DNA of 64,000 bases from Hoplostethus atlanticus (GCA_034670405.1 JAXDDX010000016.1:2708001-2772000); one strand, 5' to 3'; positions 12,401 through 24,712 are shown, numbered from the stretch's first letter. The notes: generated by a model not told the origin, from the sequence alone. A program made the numbers and translations.

Positions 12401-15400
12401 AAACCAAAACCCAAAACCGAGTCAACTCGGCCAGTCCAAACCTTTAGCTCAGGAGATGGCCGCCACATGCACCGTGGCTGATACAATGAGATCATCGTTC
12501 AACACTGTAGAGAACACAGGCTCACAGAGGAGGAAACCAGAGTCAAAACTGCAAGGTAGCTGCAGATGTATCAGGATGCATTTGATAGGCTTACCTTTTA
12601 ATTGTACTTTGGGGTGGCAGGGTGGCCTTGTTGTTAGAGCAACTGTCCCGTTATTGAAGGGTCACAGGTTCTATCTCTGCAACAATGTGTCTATCAGTAG
12701 CCATGTGTCCTACCTGCTCACTAATTGTAATTCACTCTGGATAAGAGCATTAGCTAAATGCCAGAATCACTGTAAAACATTCTACTTTAAAATGAATGTT
12801 TTTGTAATATCAGGTCGAGGGGATGATACCAGGTCCCAGCCATCCCTTCCTGGTGGCATGAAGACGTTCTCACAGAAGCAATCCCCTCAGAAACGTTCCC
12901 CACAGAAACAGTCCACTCTTTCCAGTTTCTTTCAGCCAGTCAACAAAAAAAGGTAAATATCTACTCTCAAGTGCTTAAAGGATGTAATGTAACCTTTAGA
13001 AAAGATTACTAAAACAATACTTCCTGTCAATGTGTGGGAGAAATTGTGTTCTCTTATCATCCTGTCATCCAGGCCTTTGGAGGACGAGTCCTCTGCTGTT
13101 ATGTCAGAGCCAAAGAGGACTGTACCAGCACCTTCCACTACCACACGTGCACAGACCACCTCACTCACCTCCAAGCAAATGCCCTCACATTCAAACACAC
13201 TCACCACAGCCACGGCCCAGAGTCATCCGGGGTCAGGAGCTGATCTGTTCATAGGACAGTCTGAGGCTCTGTCAGACAGGGTCTCCCACCCTGACCAGCA
13301 GGGAGCACGGGGTAGAAAGAGGAAGGAGATAGAGGCAGAGATACAGATGGAGGAACTAGAGTCCATTATGTCTGAGGATATGGATTATTTAGATGAGCAG
13401 ACCTCAGCCAGTCAAGGCCAGCAGGTACAACTAGTAGTACATGGCCCAACTGAACAGAAACGGGCCTCAAATGCTGTGGACACTTTGTCTGCAAGTAAGA
13501 GACTCCGGGTTAACCTGGAGGAGAATGGCAAAGCCAACCAAAAGCCGTGTGTGGGCCTGAAAAAAGATTCAGTATCCAACAGAAACCAGAACCTAGAAAG
13601 GGAAGAACATATTTCCTCCATCAAAAGACATCAGCTGCATTCTCCAGAACACAGGGCAGATAATCAAGTGTCCAGCAATCCTCCAGCGGAGGGATCTTCA
13701 GCCAGTAGAAGTCAGCATTCACTGCCTATTAAAGATGAGGAGGTGTCTTTCGTTGTGAGGACTGCTGCTATATCTTCCTATATTTTGCCATCATTTTTTC
13801 ATCCAGTAATTTCAGTAAAACAATCAGCACACAAAAGTGCTTTATTTCTTCTTTGACATTGGTATATGATTACTATTTTAAGATTTTCCACCCTTTGTTC
13901 TAGGATTCAGAAGTACTCGGTGGAGATTATTGCCAACCTAAAGGAGTGCGGGAGATCCCTCTGAAACCCACCATGGTCAAACAGGAGGCTCCAGTAAGTC
14001 CTGTGAAAAGGCTCTTCATATCACTGCCTTGTTTCTCTCTCTCTCTCGGGATAAGCACTGCTTTCCTAGCTATACCTAGATACTGTGTTTCTTATCAATA
14101 TTGGCCTTACCAGCTTTTCACCGGAGACTCAGTCTAAAGTGGATGAGACATAGCCGTGAATATGTGTAACTAAAAGCTTTGTTTGGGAGGGGGCCGTTAT
14201 GCGCACAATACCATTGCAAAGCATTCAGGACAATCACCTGAAAAAGATTACTGTTATCTTAGCCTCTCCCCATGTTTTTTTCAAAAACCTATTTTTCTGT
14301 CCCAAAATGTATGACCAAAATTCAAAAATGTATTTGCTTGAAAGAGCATAAACTTTCCATCAGACAAAAATCCAATTTCTTATTTTTACATTGCAGGTGT
14401 CTGAGACAGAAGAAGACCTCCCTAAAAGGCTGGTGTTAGTGGAGTTTAAATGTCTCACTGTGACAGCACCTCCCAAAGCCAAACCACAGCAGATGCAGGG
14501 CAACAGCTACACAAAGAACTTCAAATGCTTCCGCAAGGTCAGTCTAATGATGTTGTGAGTAGTAGAGCCTTGTTTAACCAAACTCCTTGTTCATTTGGGA
14601 GATTAAAATGCTCTGAGCACTAAAATGTTTTGAAATTCAGAACCAGTCCTTAATGAAATTATAAAATTTGAGTGTACATACATTCTCAAAGGCTCTGTAG
14701 TCTAGTTTACAGTTCTAACAAGTGTACTGTAAACCTGTTGTTTCTTCAAATTTTAAGACTCATCAGTCTAAGTTTTGTCAAAATGTGTGTATGTGACAGA
14801 TCCGAGTGCCAGGTGCAGAGGGTTTACCCAACATCATTGGAGGGTCTGGTCTACTGGCCCACAACAGGGGCAAGAATTCTGAGCTGGATGAGTGGCTGAA
14901 AGATGCTGCCGAGGTACTTCAGTGTCTCTCTCTATCTCTGTCTCTCTGTCTGTGATTTGGCCTGGCCTCACAATTAATATCTGAATCTGCTTCAGGAGGA
15001 GCGTCAAACCAAGCGTGAGGAGAGTCTAGGAGATGACCTCTTCAGGTGAGAAATTGAATTTGATGTTTATGTATTCCCTTTCTACTAGAGAAAGCTGTGT
15101 GATAGTCCTGTTATGCCCACATTTCAAGCCCCAAAAAACCCATTTAAGCTGTTTTAATATATTTACAGAGGGTTCCAAAAGCCCACTGCCAAGAACTCTT
15201 TTGTTTCATCATTTATCAAAAACTAATACAGATTTTAGTCAAATTATATTTCTCAAACAAACGTTATGTAATTTAAAAAAAAAAAAAAAACATTTTAATA
15301 ATTAAAAATTAAAGCACTAGCAGTAGTGACAGTGTAACACATAGAGGACCATGTTCATTTATTCAGTATCTGGTATTAGTTGTTAAAAGACAAAACAATT

Positions 15401-16163
15401 CTCACTGTGTATTGTGTTAATATTTGAATAAAATAAATTGTGTGACAACAATTAGAGAATTTTTATTTATATCAGTTCCAATTAATCTGCTCTCGAATAA
15501 GAAGTATCAACTGAGTATAAAAAATGTGCATTACCTTTTTGATAAATGAACAGATCTATCCAATCCCAGCCATTATCAGGTGGGTTAAACACACATTCAT
15601 TGAGAAATGGGAATTCTGGGCCACTTCACTTTGTCAGTTTAACCAGTCAGAACTTAGTGATTCCTCCGTCACAGCGGCGTAAGTAGTTGCCTGGGTAACA
15701 GATGTGATGTAAGCTGGCGCTGAGGCTGCTGTGTTTTCTCTGGCTAAGCAGAATAAAGACAGTGTGAGATTGCGTGTGCATGTGTGTCAAGACTGAGCTG
15801 TTTGATCACTGAGTCATCATGCTCAGTCAGTCATGCGTAGCCAGGGAACAGACTCTGCTAAGAAAACAATCCTTTATTTTTTGGTTAGGTCTAAACGAAG
15901 CTTCCAGACGTGGTTTATAGGAAGAATGTTTGGTTTAAGCTGTTCAAACACTACCCGTGTTTTACAGTACTTCATTTGGGCTATTTTTAATGTTTGTTCA
16001 AAATGCCACTCAGGACATTGAGAAATGATCCATCAAGAATGTTAAAAGCCCAACATCAGACCTAAGCATCCCAACATGAGTTAAACCGTGTGTGTGTGTG
16101 TGTGTGTGTGTCTGTGTGCGTGAGATTAGGTACAACCCCACAAAACTAACCAAGAGAAGATGA
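6434..16163 (+). CDS. nbn: Nibrin, MRE11-RAD50-NBN complex subunit
   Basis: Seventeen coding exons: 6434-6464, 8169-8290, 9417-9544, 9819-9978, 10066-10169, 10284-10401, 11501-11691, 11860-11960, 12108-12243, 12341-12555, 12814-12952, 13073-13742, 13904-13993, 14397-14537, 14800-14913, 14996-15045, 16130-16163. All are GT-AG and in phase; 2544 nt code for 847 aa (human about 754). Residues 13-95 are an FHA domain with R26, S40 and H43 (VGRKNC...SISRAH). Tandem BRCT-like modules follow at about 97-185 and 205-320. A long acidic, Ser/Gln-rich linker carries a basic signal near 478-482 and the motif QSTLSSFF (468-475). The MRE11-binding region includes NFKCFRK, and the C-terminal ATM-binding motif is EE...DDLFRYNP. 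In the family, nibrin recruits MRE11-RAD50 and ATM to double-strand breaks in the nucleus. The start is supported by MW at the N-terminus, as in human. The large exon 12 is the least conserved part. Confidence 0.96.
12605..12775 (+). repeat. tRNA-derived SINE in nbn intron 10
   Basis: The sequence has a tRNA-like head (GGGTGGCCTTGTTGTTAGAG) and a B-box-like AGGTTCTATCTC. It ends in the common fish SINE tail, CACTCTGGATAAGAGCATTAGCTAAATGCC in degenerate form. It occupies about two thirds of the 258-bp intron (12556-12813). A related copy lies at 39130-39290. Confidence 0.75.
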
Positions 16164-16628
16164 AACACCTGCATCTTGAGGTCCGGCAGAGGGAATCAGT
16201 TTCAAAGGCACAAGAAGTATGTCAAACATCAGCACCCTATAGAAACTACTTGAGAACATCATTTGATAGAACTCCCTTTATCTGTATTTCAACAATAATG
16301 TCCATGAGTACAACTTTGAGTTAACTCTTTATTGTGCTAAAATGAAAAGGAAAGGTTTATCAATGGCAAATTTATTATATTTCTATGTTCTGTCACTGCT
16401 GCCAATATGTTTAAATATCTTCATGTCTACAATAATTAATCCACTGACTGCGAGCAATGTAAAAATGTTTCATGTTAAGTTTTTGTTTTTTTTTGTTGTT
16501 TTTTTAAAAGCTTTTATTTGTCAATAATAAAAAATATGGCATACAAAACATTAAAAACCCATTTCAGTTGTACAAGAGAGTTGAGAGAGTTGAACTCTAC
16601 ATGCACAAAGCAGCTGTTCTTGTTTTGG

Positions 16629-16645
16629 AATAAAGACCAAATAAA
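16629..16645 (+). terminator. Candidate nbn polyadenylation signals
   Basis: Two AATAAA hexamers 11 bp apart (16629 and 16640), about 470 bp after the nbn stop. A third candidate is at 16526. Which one is used cannot be told from sequence. Confidence 0.45.
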
Positions 16646-16924
16646 GACCCTGGTTTTAGCTGTACTAGAAACAGGTAAACCTGGGAAGAAGAGAGGGATT
16701 CAAATGTTTCGATTTCTTTCTTAAATTATCTCTACTAAACCAACCAATTAGGCACTTGCACAGATCTCAAACTAACCAAATAAATGATCACCATGCTAAA
16801 ACATCAGCGAGCCTTGTATGTACAGATGATTGAAGATCCTGTCCCTTCATATCCACAGCAAGTGCCAGGTGAGTTATCCTAGGATTCAGCATGGATTTTG
16901 CAGCAATAAAGGTCTTTTCCATTT

Positions 16925-17150
16925 GGGGGCAGCAGGGAGACTGCCCTCCAACTGGAGAACGCAGGCTCAAACTCCCATGTCAGAAAGCGTCCGCCTTGCT
17001 GAAGTGTCCCTGGGAAAAACACTGAATCTCTACCAGCCCCAGAGGTGCTGTTCTATAGCTGACCCTGTGCTCTGATCTCCCCATGGAGGGGGGCAAGCAA
17101 AAAGAGAATTTCCTTACACAGGAATCAATAAAGTATCACATCACAATAAA
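16925..17150 (+). repeat. SINE-like interspersed repeat
   Basis: GGGGCAGCAGGGAGACTG... is followed by a GCTGACCCTGTGCTCTGA segment and ends in AAAAAGAGAATTTCC...AATAAAGTATCAC. This matches the general plan of tRNA-derived fish SINEs whose tail carries AAAAGAATTTC and an AATAAAG terminus. The family name is not assigned. Confidence 0.6.
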
Positions 17151-18701
17151 TAAACCATGAGCTGTGCATGAGTAGTATGCACAGAAGCTCTGCATGGGAA
17201 CACACTGTTTGCAAACAGTGACTAAATGACTGAAAAGAATGGAAATAAAACTGGGCAAACAGATCCCTACCTGTCACTCCTCACAACAGTTATTTGGGAA
17301 ATGGCAAATGGGACATGGTGGCTATTTTCTGTGAAGCTGTATGAAACATGCCAGAAGAATTGTATAGAAACACACAGGCAATCTGGGTAGTTGCAGAGTA
17401 GGGCTGTTAGCCTTTGCAAAAACAGCCAAAATTTGTAAAAAATAAATAAATTAAATGGCAAACATCATGACAGACTGACAAAAATACAAAGTAGATGCTT
17501 TGATTTGGTTCACCAATGACATAAAAATAAATGGTTTGGATGGTAATCTTCAAGCTGGGAACAAGTGGGTATCCTGCAAACAAGGTTTTCCTGTTTTTTT
17601 TCTGCCAAGCCATACCTCTCCACATTATATAAATTTGGATTCAGATGAACTGGCATAGACTGCCCACAATGACAAGGAAATGTGCGCTCAGTGTTGTGAT
17701 TGTAGGATCCAGAATTGCTAGATTATAAAGGCAAGGTTAATATGTCTACTAAAGTAGTGTCATATATTTGGCAATTATTTGTAAAGGCTGAGGTTAATGA
17801 CCATATCTTATGCCAGGTCAGTTGAATACAAACTTGGCACACGGTAAATTAGCAATGAGTTTCTGTCCAAGGACACATTCAAGTCTGCAAGTGAAAGTAT
17901 TTGCATAGGAAGCCTTTCAGTAGCACTGTAACCAAAATACCAGGTCAGATTTATTAAACATTTACCTTTTGAGGTATATGGCTCCAACTACCTGCAATAG
18001 CAGCTAAAGGAAAGACCATCTGAGATGAGAAAAGCAAAGGGTGTCTGTGTAGGCTCAGAATCATCAGGATCATTAAGATTATTTAACCATGAACATGTTG
18101 GGTCATATCGTCTGTGTTGGATCCCATATTTCACTCAGTGTTGAGGTGATGCTTGGTTGAGACCATAGATTGTTCTGTCAATGTCCATCACCTACAGAAC
18201 TGTAGCTATAGGGCTCCAAAGGTCTTCAGATTGGCCCAAATGAAGAAACATGGATCAAAGCATTGATAATTACTTTAGTGGCTTCTGCTTGTGAGCAGTC
18301 CATCTCTGTAGGCTGAGATACAGGTGATGGGTAGATGTTGGTAGTAGATGGGAGGCTTGGGTATTGAAAGACACATGGTGAACAAATAAAAAACAAAACT
18401 GAAGAAAATGATGTCCATGTAGTAGAGATGTTACAGATGTTTTGACTACAGAACATTGGCACACTGAAGCTTGGACTTCTGGGCACTTCATATGAAGTCA
18501 GACAAGACTCTTGAATACCGTCTGTTGTTCTTTAGAAACTAGTTTGCTCATAAAATCGTAAAAATAGCCTTAGTTTTGATGAGAAAACACTGCATACATG
18601 AGAAAAAGATTTAAAAACTGTTGTTGTCGCCTTCACCTTTTACATCTATTGGTAATAGGGGCCCTGCAGCCAACATGAATTCCTTTTTCTTCTCCATCTT
18701 T

Positions 18702-20772
18702 TCAAATGAAGTTATTCCCTCCATTAGTGATAAGCTTCCCTTTCTTCTTGAATTTCTTCAGCAGACAGGAGGCAATACCTAAAGCACCACCCTTCAAAAA
18801 GCGAACAAAGTTGTCTCCCACCAGCGGGCCCATGGCAAAGAGACCTGGTTCCTTAGTGCACTCGAAAGTGTAGGGGTGGATGTCAATGGGGTTCTGCTTG
18901 CAGGAGATGGGCTTTGCTGGATCCAGACCCAGGTACTGGCCCTGCCCCTTCAGAAAAAACAAGTTAGGGTTGGTCCCGATAAGCACCAGGGCCATGGAGA
19001 TCTTGAATGCCTTGAGGGAGTTGTTCCCCTGCAGTAGACACTTCTTGTCAGACTGGAAGGACACCACGCAGTGTTCAGGGAAACTGGTGTAGTCAGTAAA
19101 CAGACTGGAACTGCCATTAGCAGCCATGTTAGCTGTGGCATGTTGGGGCTTTGAGCACATCTTGGCACAGACAGAGGAAGCAATACTGACTGCCTGGGGT
19201 CTATTAGAAGCAGAGGAGGCAGCCACGCTTGTGTGGGTCTGGGAGCACATCATGTGATAGACTTTGTGGTATTCTGGGTACAGGGTCTTAGGCAGCTGTT
19301 TGAAGATCAGGTCAGGGTCATCTAAGTTTTTGCGGAAGACATGCAGCACAGTAATGTTGCTGTTACAAGCACACAGAACTGCATCTGCAGCACTTAACCC
19401 AGCACCTACAATTAAAACTGGATCAGAGTTTAGATCTAATTTACTTCGGCTTACAGCCAATCCCAGGTCTGAGATGCTGTGGAATACAAACGGTAGCTCC
19501 TCCCCTTCTACACCTTAGTCGAGCCGGCGAATCAGACGCACCAGTGGCCATAACTACATTCTCTGCGAACAGAGAGAAGGGGACATGGGTGTCATTCTGC
19601 ACCCGCTGGTATCCCCTTACTTCCCAGAGAGCCCCCCCTCCTCCATTGTCTTCACATTCAACTCCAGTTCCTTCAAAGCCCCCATTCCCCCCATCAACCA
19701 CCCCTCCACCCCCTCGCTCCATGTGCCCATTCTCTAATCCCTCCCCCTCGTGCCCCCGGCAGAGTTTCTGGACGGAGGTCACGTAGGTGTTGTCAACAAA
19801 GTTCTTTTGGAGGCCCATTAGCTTCACATAGTTACGATAATAGGACGAGATCTCCTCTGGGGTGGCTCTGTCATTGGTTACATCCCTAGAGAGAAGAGAG
19901 GGGATGGAAAGGGGAGGTAGAAAAGAATTAAACCTGGTGTGAGCGAGGTCTTGGCTGTTCTAATTCTATCCCTTGTTCTCTGTCTACCTGCGTTTCCCGT
20001 TGGTCAAGTCTCGGTAGTTAACCCCAGGAAGCTCCATCCAGATGCCACGACTAATAGTCAGCATGGAGCCTTCCATTGCCTGAGGAGAAGAGAGAATGAT
20101 AGAAAATGTGATTTCAAAGAAGGACAAGAACAGAATGACTGACATGATTAGTAACACAGGTGAGGAGGCTTAAAAGGATAGCTTACATGCCAGGCACCCC
20201 CAGGTGTTGCCCTCCCCAGCACCAGATGTGGGGTGTGTTGCTGCTTGTCCCTCCTCCACTGTAGCACAGGGGGGAACTCATAGCCAAAGTCAGCATTGGG
20301 ATGCAGCAGCGTGTCAAACAGCACTGCTACAGGGTTCCTAGACCGCCCTTCCAGACCTTCACTCAAATATTCCAGATCCTGCAGAAAAATCACTATCATG
20401 ACATGCCTATATGACTGTGCATGTGTGCATATTCATGCTTGCACATCTTACCTGTTCGGTGATGGGTAGGTGCTTTGTGTCTTGCAGTTTTCTGTATAGT
20501 ATTGGGTTAGGGTGGACAGTTCCTGTGTCGAAGTAGGGCTTATATCCACTCAGCAGGTAGGACAGGCAAATACCTGATGGCCCATTGCCTAGGTTTAAGG
20601 AGAGAGCTGAATTATAAATGCTTCCAAATCCCTCCAACGCAAACATTAGAATAAGCAGAAGTGAACCAGATGTGGGCACAAGTGTCAACTTTCCTATACA
20701 CTCACCTATGATGACCACAGGAAGGGTGGGCGGGTGCTCTTGGGGCAGAGTGGTCTCTTCCAAAAGAGGCAT
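18702..20772 (-). CDS. osgin2: Oxidative stress-induced growth inhibitor 2, with a 1-nt frameshift
   Basis: Coding exons on the minus strand, 5' to 3': 20772-20706, 20588-20452, 20378-20187, 20079-19988, 19885-18702. All junctions are GT-AG and in phase. The product begins MPLLEETT, then has a Rossmann FAD/NAD-binding motif VVIIGNGPSG (about 19-28). NPVAVLFDTLLHP, GGAWHAMEGSMLTIS, a second dinucleotide motif DPVLIVGAGLSAADAV and the hallmark GPLVGDNFVRFLKGGALG follow. The frame breaks after residue 286 by one extra base at 19515/19516. Removing it gives 557 codons and full collinearity with vertebrate OSGIN2; as written, the protein ends early at 19441. OSGIN proteins are flavin-monooxygenase-like regulators of growth and oxidative stress. 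The break could be an assembly error or a true lesion; the rest of the gene looks intact. The start codon exon has an acceptor at 20799, so a noncoding 5' exon must lie upstream. Confidence 0.93.
19513..19518 (-). other. Single-base frameshift in osgin2
   Basis: On the minus strand the frame reads ...DSPARL and then must continue GVEGEELPFVFHS, which is found one base out of register. The extra base is the A after the CTA codon (plus-strand T at 19515 or 19516). There is no intron at this place. Confidence 0.85.
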
Positions 20773-20798
20773 GACTGCAGCCAGGGCCAGAGCCGGCA

Positions 20799-23700
20799 CT
20801 GAAGGAGAGAAGATGTTTACTACCAGTCCGATCTGTCAATTTGATTTTTAACTGAAAGCGGAGCGCCCTGCCCCCACCCCCCCCCACCGGCTTGCTCTCT
20901 TTGTGTCTGCTGTTCACTGTTGTTGTTTTATGTTAGTTTAGATCCTAGTGCTGTCTCCATCCACCATCATCAGCTGACCCACTATTCATCCTGTTATTGT
21001 GCTCTTCCACACACAGCCATGACCCTCCCCTTCTGTCTGGGCTTTAGACACGTGCACGCACCCCGCCACAACACAACGTGCCCCCAGCCTTTCTCTTTGC
21101 CGCCCCACCAGCATCCACACACACAGTTCCCATGTGCGGCTAGGCTAGCCTCTGTTAACTCCAGTGTCGCTTCCCAAACAAAAGGGAGTTCTAATCAGAT
21201 TTATGAAGGCTCGGGTCTGTTGTGAAACGTTGCTATTGAGCATGTGTAGTGTGTGTTTGTATATTACGCGACAGTGCCATTGTGTGCCCGTCGGGCGGCA
21301 AATCCCCCCTGATCACTCCTCCGAGTGGGCCCTAATCCTGCTGGCCCTGTTTATGTCTTTACCGCCCCTTTCAACAGCGGCAGGATGGGAATGTGGTCCT
21401 GGCATACTGACAGCTCCTCCCTCTCATACCCACCAGCCACCCCCACTTCTACCACTACACACACACAGTCCCGCCAAAATATTACTTACCTGCAACAGCA
21501 ACCTAGCAAACAGTGGCCAATCCATACTAACTCAAACACTGCTCTTGCCTTCCTCAATTTACATCCCGCACTCTGCCTCCCTTAACTCCCTTGTTTCCCT
21601 GCTGCCAACACAGCCTGTCTGATTTCACTTCCATCCCTCTGTCCTTCCCTCCCCTCATCTGACCTGGGTCTGTAAGCCAACTGGTTGTCTTTGGTCACTG
21701 GATTGTTTACCCTTTTCAGTGAAAGCACTGGGATTCCACATACTGCCTGCCCAGTTTGGAGAATGTTGTCCCCCCAGTTCGCAGGTTGATTCCACACCAC
21801 TGCTCAATTTAACAAACTCAACAACAATGGGTCATTGGGAGATAAAAGAAAAGGAGTAGAGAGGACCAGGCAGACTGGAAAGAGCCAGTGAGAGAAAAAC
21901 AGAGAGCTTTTTGCTTGAGCATTCACTGTATATACAGTTGCTTAGATCAGTGGTTCTCAAAATGGGCTCCCTGGCAAAAGGAGATAGTTAAATTTCCCTA
22001 TAATTCACTTGTTAATTATCTGATATAGGGAATGTATCACCATTATCTACCCACATACAATGTAGAACAGTTATGCCATTCAGTACTAAATCAATAACAA
22101 AATATATGGGGGCCCTGGGACACAATGTGGTCTGTGGCCTAATGTGTATCTATTTGACATGAAAAGATCTGACAACCCCCGGCTTAGATAACTTCAGTAG
22201 TGGGAGGTGTGGGGCATAATGGGTTGGGGTTGTTGTCAAGTACCCTGAACCTTTCCAACTATTTACTGTTTACACTTTACATTACAACTTTCTCCAAATG
22301 ATAATGATACTGACAGGAGTAAATAATGACTATAAATCTACATTATGTCGTATATCTTTGGCATTTCATTCAATAACAAAACAAAAACATTGTTAAAAAT
22401 GCAGAACATTCAAATTACAAATGATGGTAAGAGAGCTGCTTTGCGTGAAAGGGCAACACTGAAATGCTGTAAATCCGTACAATTCTGAATCTGTTAAGTG
22501 TTAATGTGAATTGAGAAGCCTAAACCAAAAATGTTACACTGAGAATTTGACTGTTTGGTTTGTTGGACTGTATCTGCCCATGCATACATGTGTGCGTTTT
22601 GTGTAGAGGACGGAGGATACTTTCTAGAACATAGTCCTTAATCTATCTCCATAATTTACTCACCTTAGTCTATTGGAAAACTAATACTAAATATTTGTTG
22701 TTGTTTCATGTTCGATGTTACCAAATGTAACCTTTTAAAAATACGAAAATGATTTCATCGGTTAGCCCACGTGTTATTTATTAGGAAACAACGCACAAAA
22801 ATATTACTGCGTGCCAGTGAAGATTAGTCCGTTATCTGACCTAAGAGCTGTGCCTTTTTGGCAGGGGGATATGGGTTTAATGGGCCAAAATTAACAGCCT
22901 AGTCCTTTCAGCGTGTGCTAATTTGCACGCAGTGGCCTGGATGTCAGTTTCAAAATTGGTCTAAATTCAAACAAAGCCCAGACAGGGATCTGATGTAACT
23001 CAAAAGGATGATGTCACGGGAACACAACCTACTGGAGGAAATAAAATGACATATCAGACTCTTACTCCGGCATGCACAGCAGTATGTCCCCCCTGCCCTC
23101 CCCGACTCCCCACTCCCCGACTCCGTCCAGCAGTCCGGGCAGACCGCATCCAAGACATATGGAGCACATGCGATGACACCATCATTGCATAATTTAGGTC
23201 ATACACACTCACAGCCACCCGGACCACTGAGGGAAGAACACGATGTCTTACCGCGGTGTGGTGAAGCTGTCTGTGTCCCAGTCGCTCCCTGTTATCACGA
23301 CCCACGACGGCGTTTCTGGCGGTATAAATAGGCGGACACCGGTGGGAGGACCCATCCAACTAGGGTTTTGCATGAGATAACAATATGCCAACCCCTCTCT
23401 ATCGCTCTCTCACACACATACACACTCACGCGCACACACACATACACACTCACGCGCACACTCACCTCTTTGCAGTTAAAGCCGAACAGACCTGGTATAG
23501 TCAGGTCTGACCAGACCTCTAAATGTCGACTGAAGGGCAGATTTTCTCCTTGTCTTTATGGCAGAGAGAGAAAGAGAGAGAGAAACTGGGTCCTGCGTTT
23601 GATTTGATCGTCACATGCACATCTCTCTCGCTCTGCACCGGCAGGCGTGGAGCGCGAGCACAGATTCACAGAGTAGAAAAGAGGAGAGCATCTTCGCAGC

Positions 23701-24680
23701 ATCGCCACTACAGCGCGTCACCGTGTGGGGCTCGTTACTTTACAAAGTAACACATACTCATTACTCATTTCCAAACTTAGTTAACTGATGATCAGGGGAA
23801 CCAAATAGCGTCGAGGTCCGATGTTCCTGTCATCCTTTCGCTCAATGAAACCAAAATAGGAATAGACTACTTCCACCCAGAGAAAGTTTAACAATTCCGC
23901 CATTTTTCAGTGTTAGAGGACTAATTTCGATGAAAACGACTCGAGGGGATATACTTTTTGGATAACTCAACTTAAATCAGTTAGAGGTGATGATAATATA
24001 TGTATAATATTACTGCCATGCACGTTGGAACTAGAGAGAGAGAGAGAGTTTGTTTCCCTTTACAATCTTGTCACTCCAATGTTTTCAAAACAACAGGTGC
24101 ACAATTAGGGCAGAATTCAAAATGCTTTGTTGTTTTTACTGGTTACACCCTTGGGTAACACCCTGACATCTGATATTGCTACGATGCTCAAATATACAAG
24201 GACATGTAGGCTACTGTAATCACATTTTTAACCATCTTGGTTAAACATGAGATGATGCCTTTAATGGATTTTTTTTATGCTTTTAATGCTTACTTGTATT
24301 GACCCTGACAAATAAATGAATAAAGAAATAGCTAAGACCTAGGTTTTCCTTGAATTTTCACAATAGCATTTTCAATCTGACTACCTGAATATCCCCTGTC
24401 TTTAAATTTGGATTTAATATCAAATTACGATTGGATTCAGCTGATGTTTGACAAATTCTTATCACACTGCAAAATTGGCTGTATACTAAACTGCTGTTTA
24501 AAGGTAGTGGGAGGCAACTGTCTGCTCTTAACAGGCTATTACGATCAGTAGGTTTTTGTACAGATCAGTATACAGCACATTGTTAGCATCAGGGATAATG
24601 AATAGGTCCAGAAGGCTGACTTGATGGTGCATGGTCTACCTCCAGTTTTGTGAGTATTGATCCCTGTGGATATCACTGCT
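20799..24680. other. Gene-free interval, osgin2 5' side to gtpbp10 promoter
   Basis: No coding exon could be recognised on either strand. The osgin2 first (noncoding) exon and promoter must lie in or near here. A CpG-rich patch at about 23230-23345, ending in a TATAAATA element at 23323-23330, is the most promoter-like segment. A C-rich run at 20868-20888 (G-rich on the osgin2 sense strand) and CA-rich tandem repeats at 23407-23465 are also present. Confidence 0.5.
23230..23345. promoter_or_regulatory. CpG-rich TATA-containing promoter-like patch
   Basis: Dense CpG in an otherwise CpG-poor stretch, with TATAAATAGGCGG at 23323-23335 oriented for + strand transcription. No + strand gene begins just downstream, so it may serve an unrecognised noncoding transcript or part of the osgin2 promoter region on the other strand. 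Functional assignment is uncertain. Confidence 0.3.
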
Positions 24681-24685
24681 TGTTG

Positions 24686-24712
24686 CTCCGCCCCTGCGGC
24701 TCATGGACCAAT
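24686..24712 (+). promoter_or_regulatory. gtpbp10 proximal promoter (GC box and CCAAT box)
   Basis: CTCCGCCCC (Sp1-type GC box, 24686-24694) is followed by CCAAT (24708-24712), about 120 bp before the gtpbp10 start codon. This is a typical TATA-less housekeeping arrangement. Function is inferred from position. Confidence 0.5.

Larger units (their letters stand above)
16164..18701. other. Convergent 3' UTR zone between nbn and osgin2
   Basis: The two genes meet tail-to-tail here and no reading frame is recognisable. For nbn there are AATAAA signals at 16526-16531, 16629-16634 and 16640-16645. For osgin2 on the minus strand, a reverse AATAAA lies at about 17950-17955, giving a 3' UTR near 750 bp. 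A SINE-like repeat (16925-17150) and an 18-bp perfect palindrome (17203-17220) sit in between. UTR ends are inferred. Confidence 0.5.

Noticed and set aside
19544..19786. Pro-rich + strand frame opposite osgin2
   Set aside because: It is the antisense of the Gly-rich, poorly conserved loop in the last osgin2 exon. There is no start context or domain.
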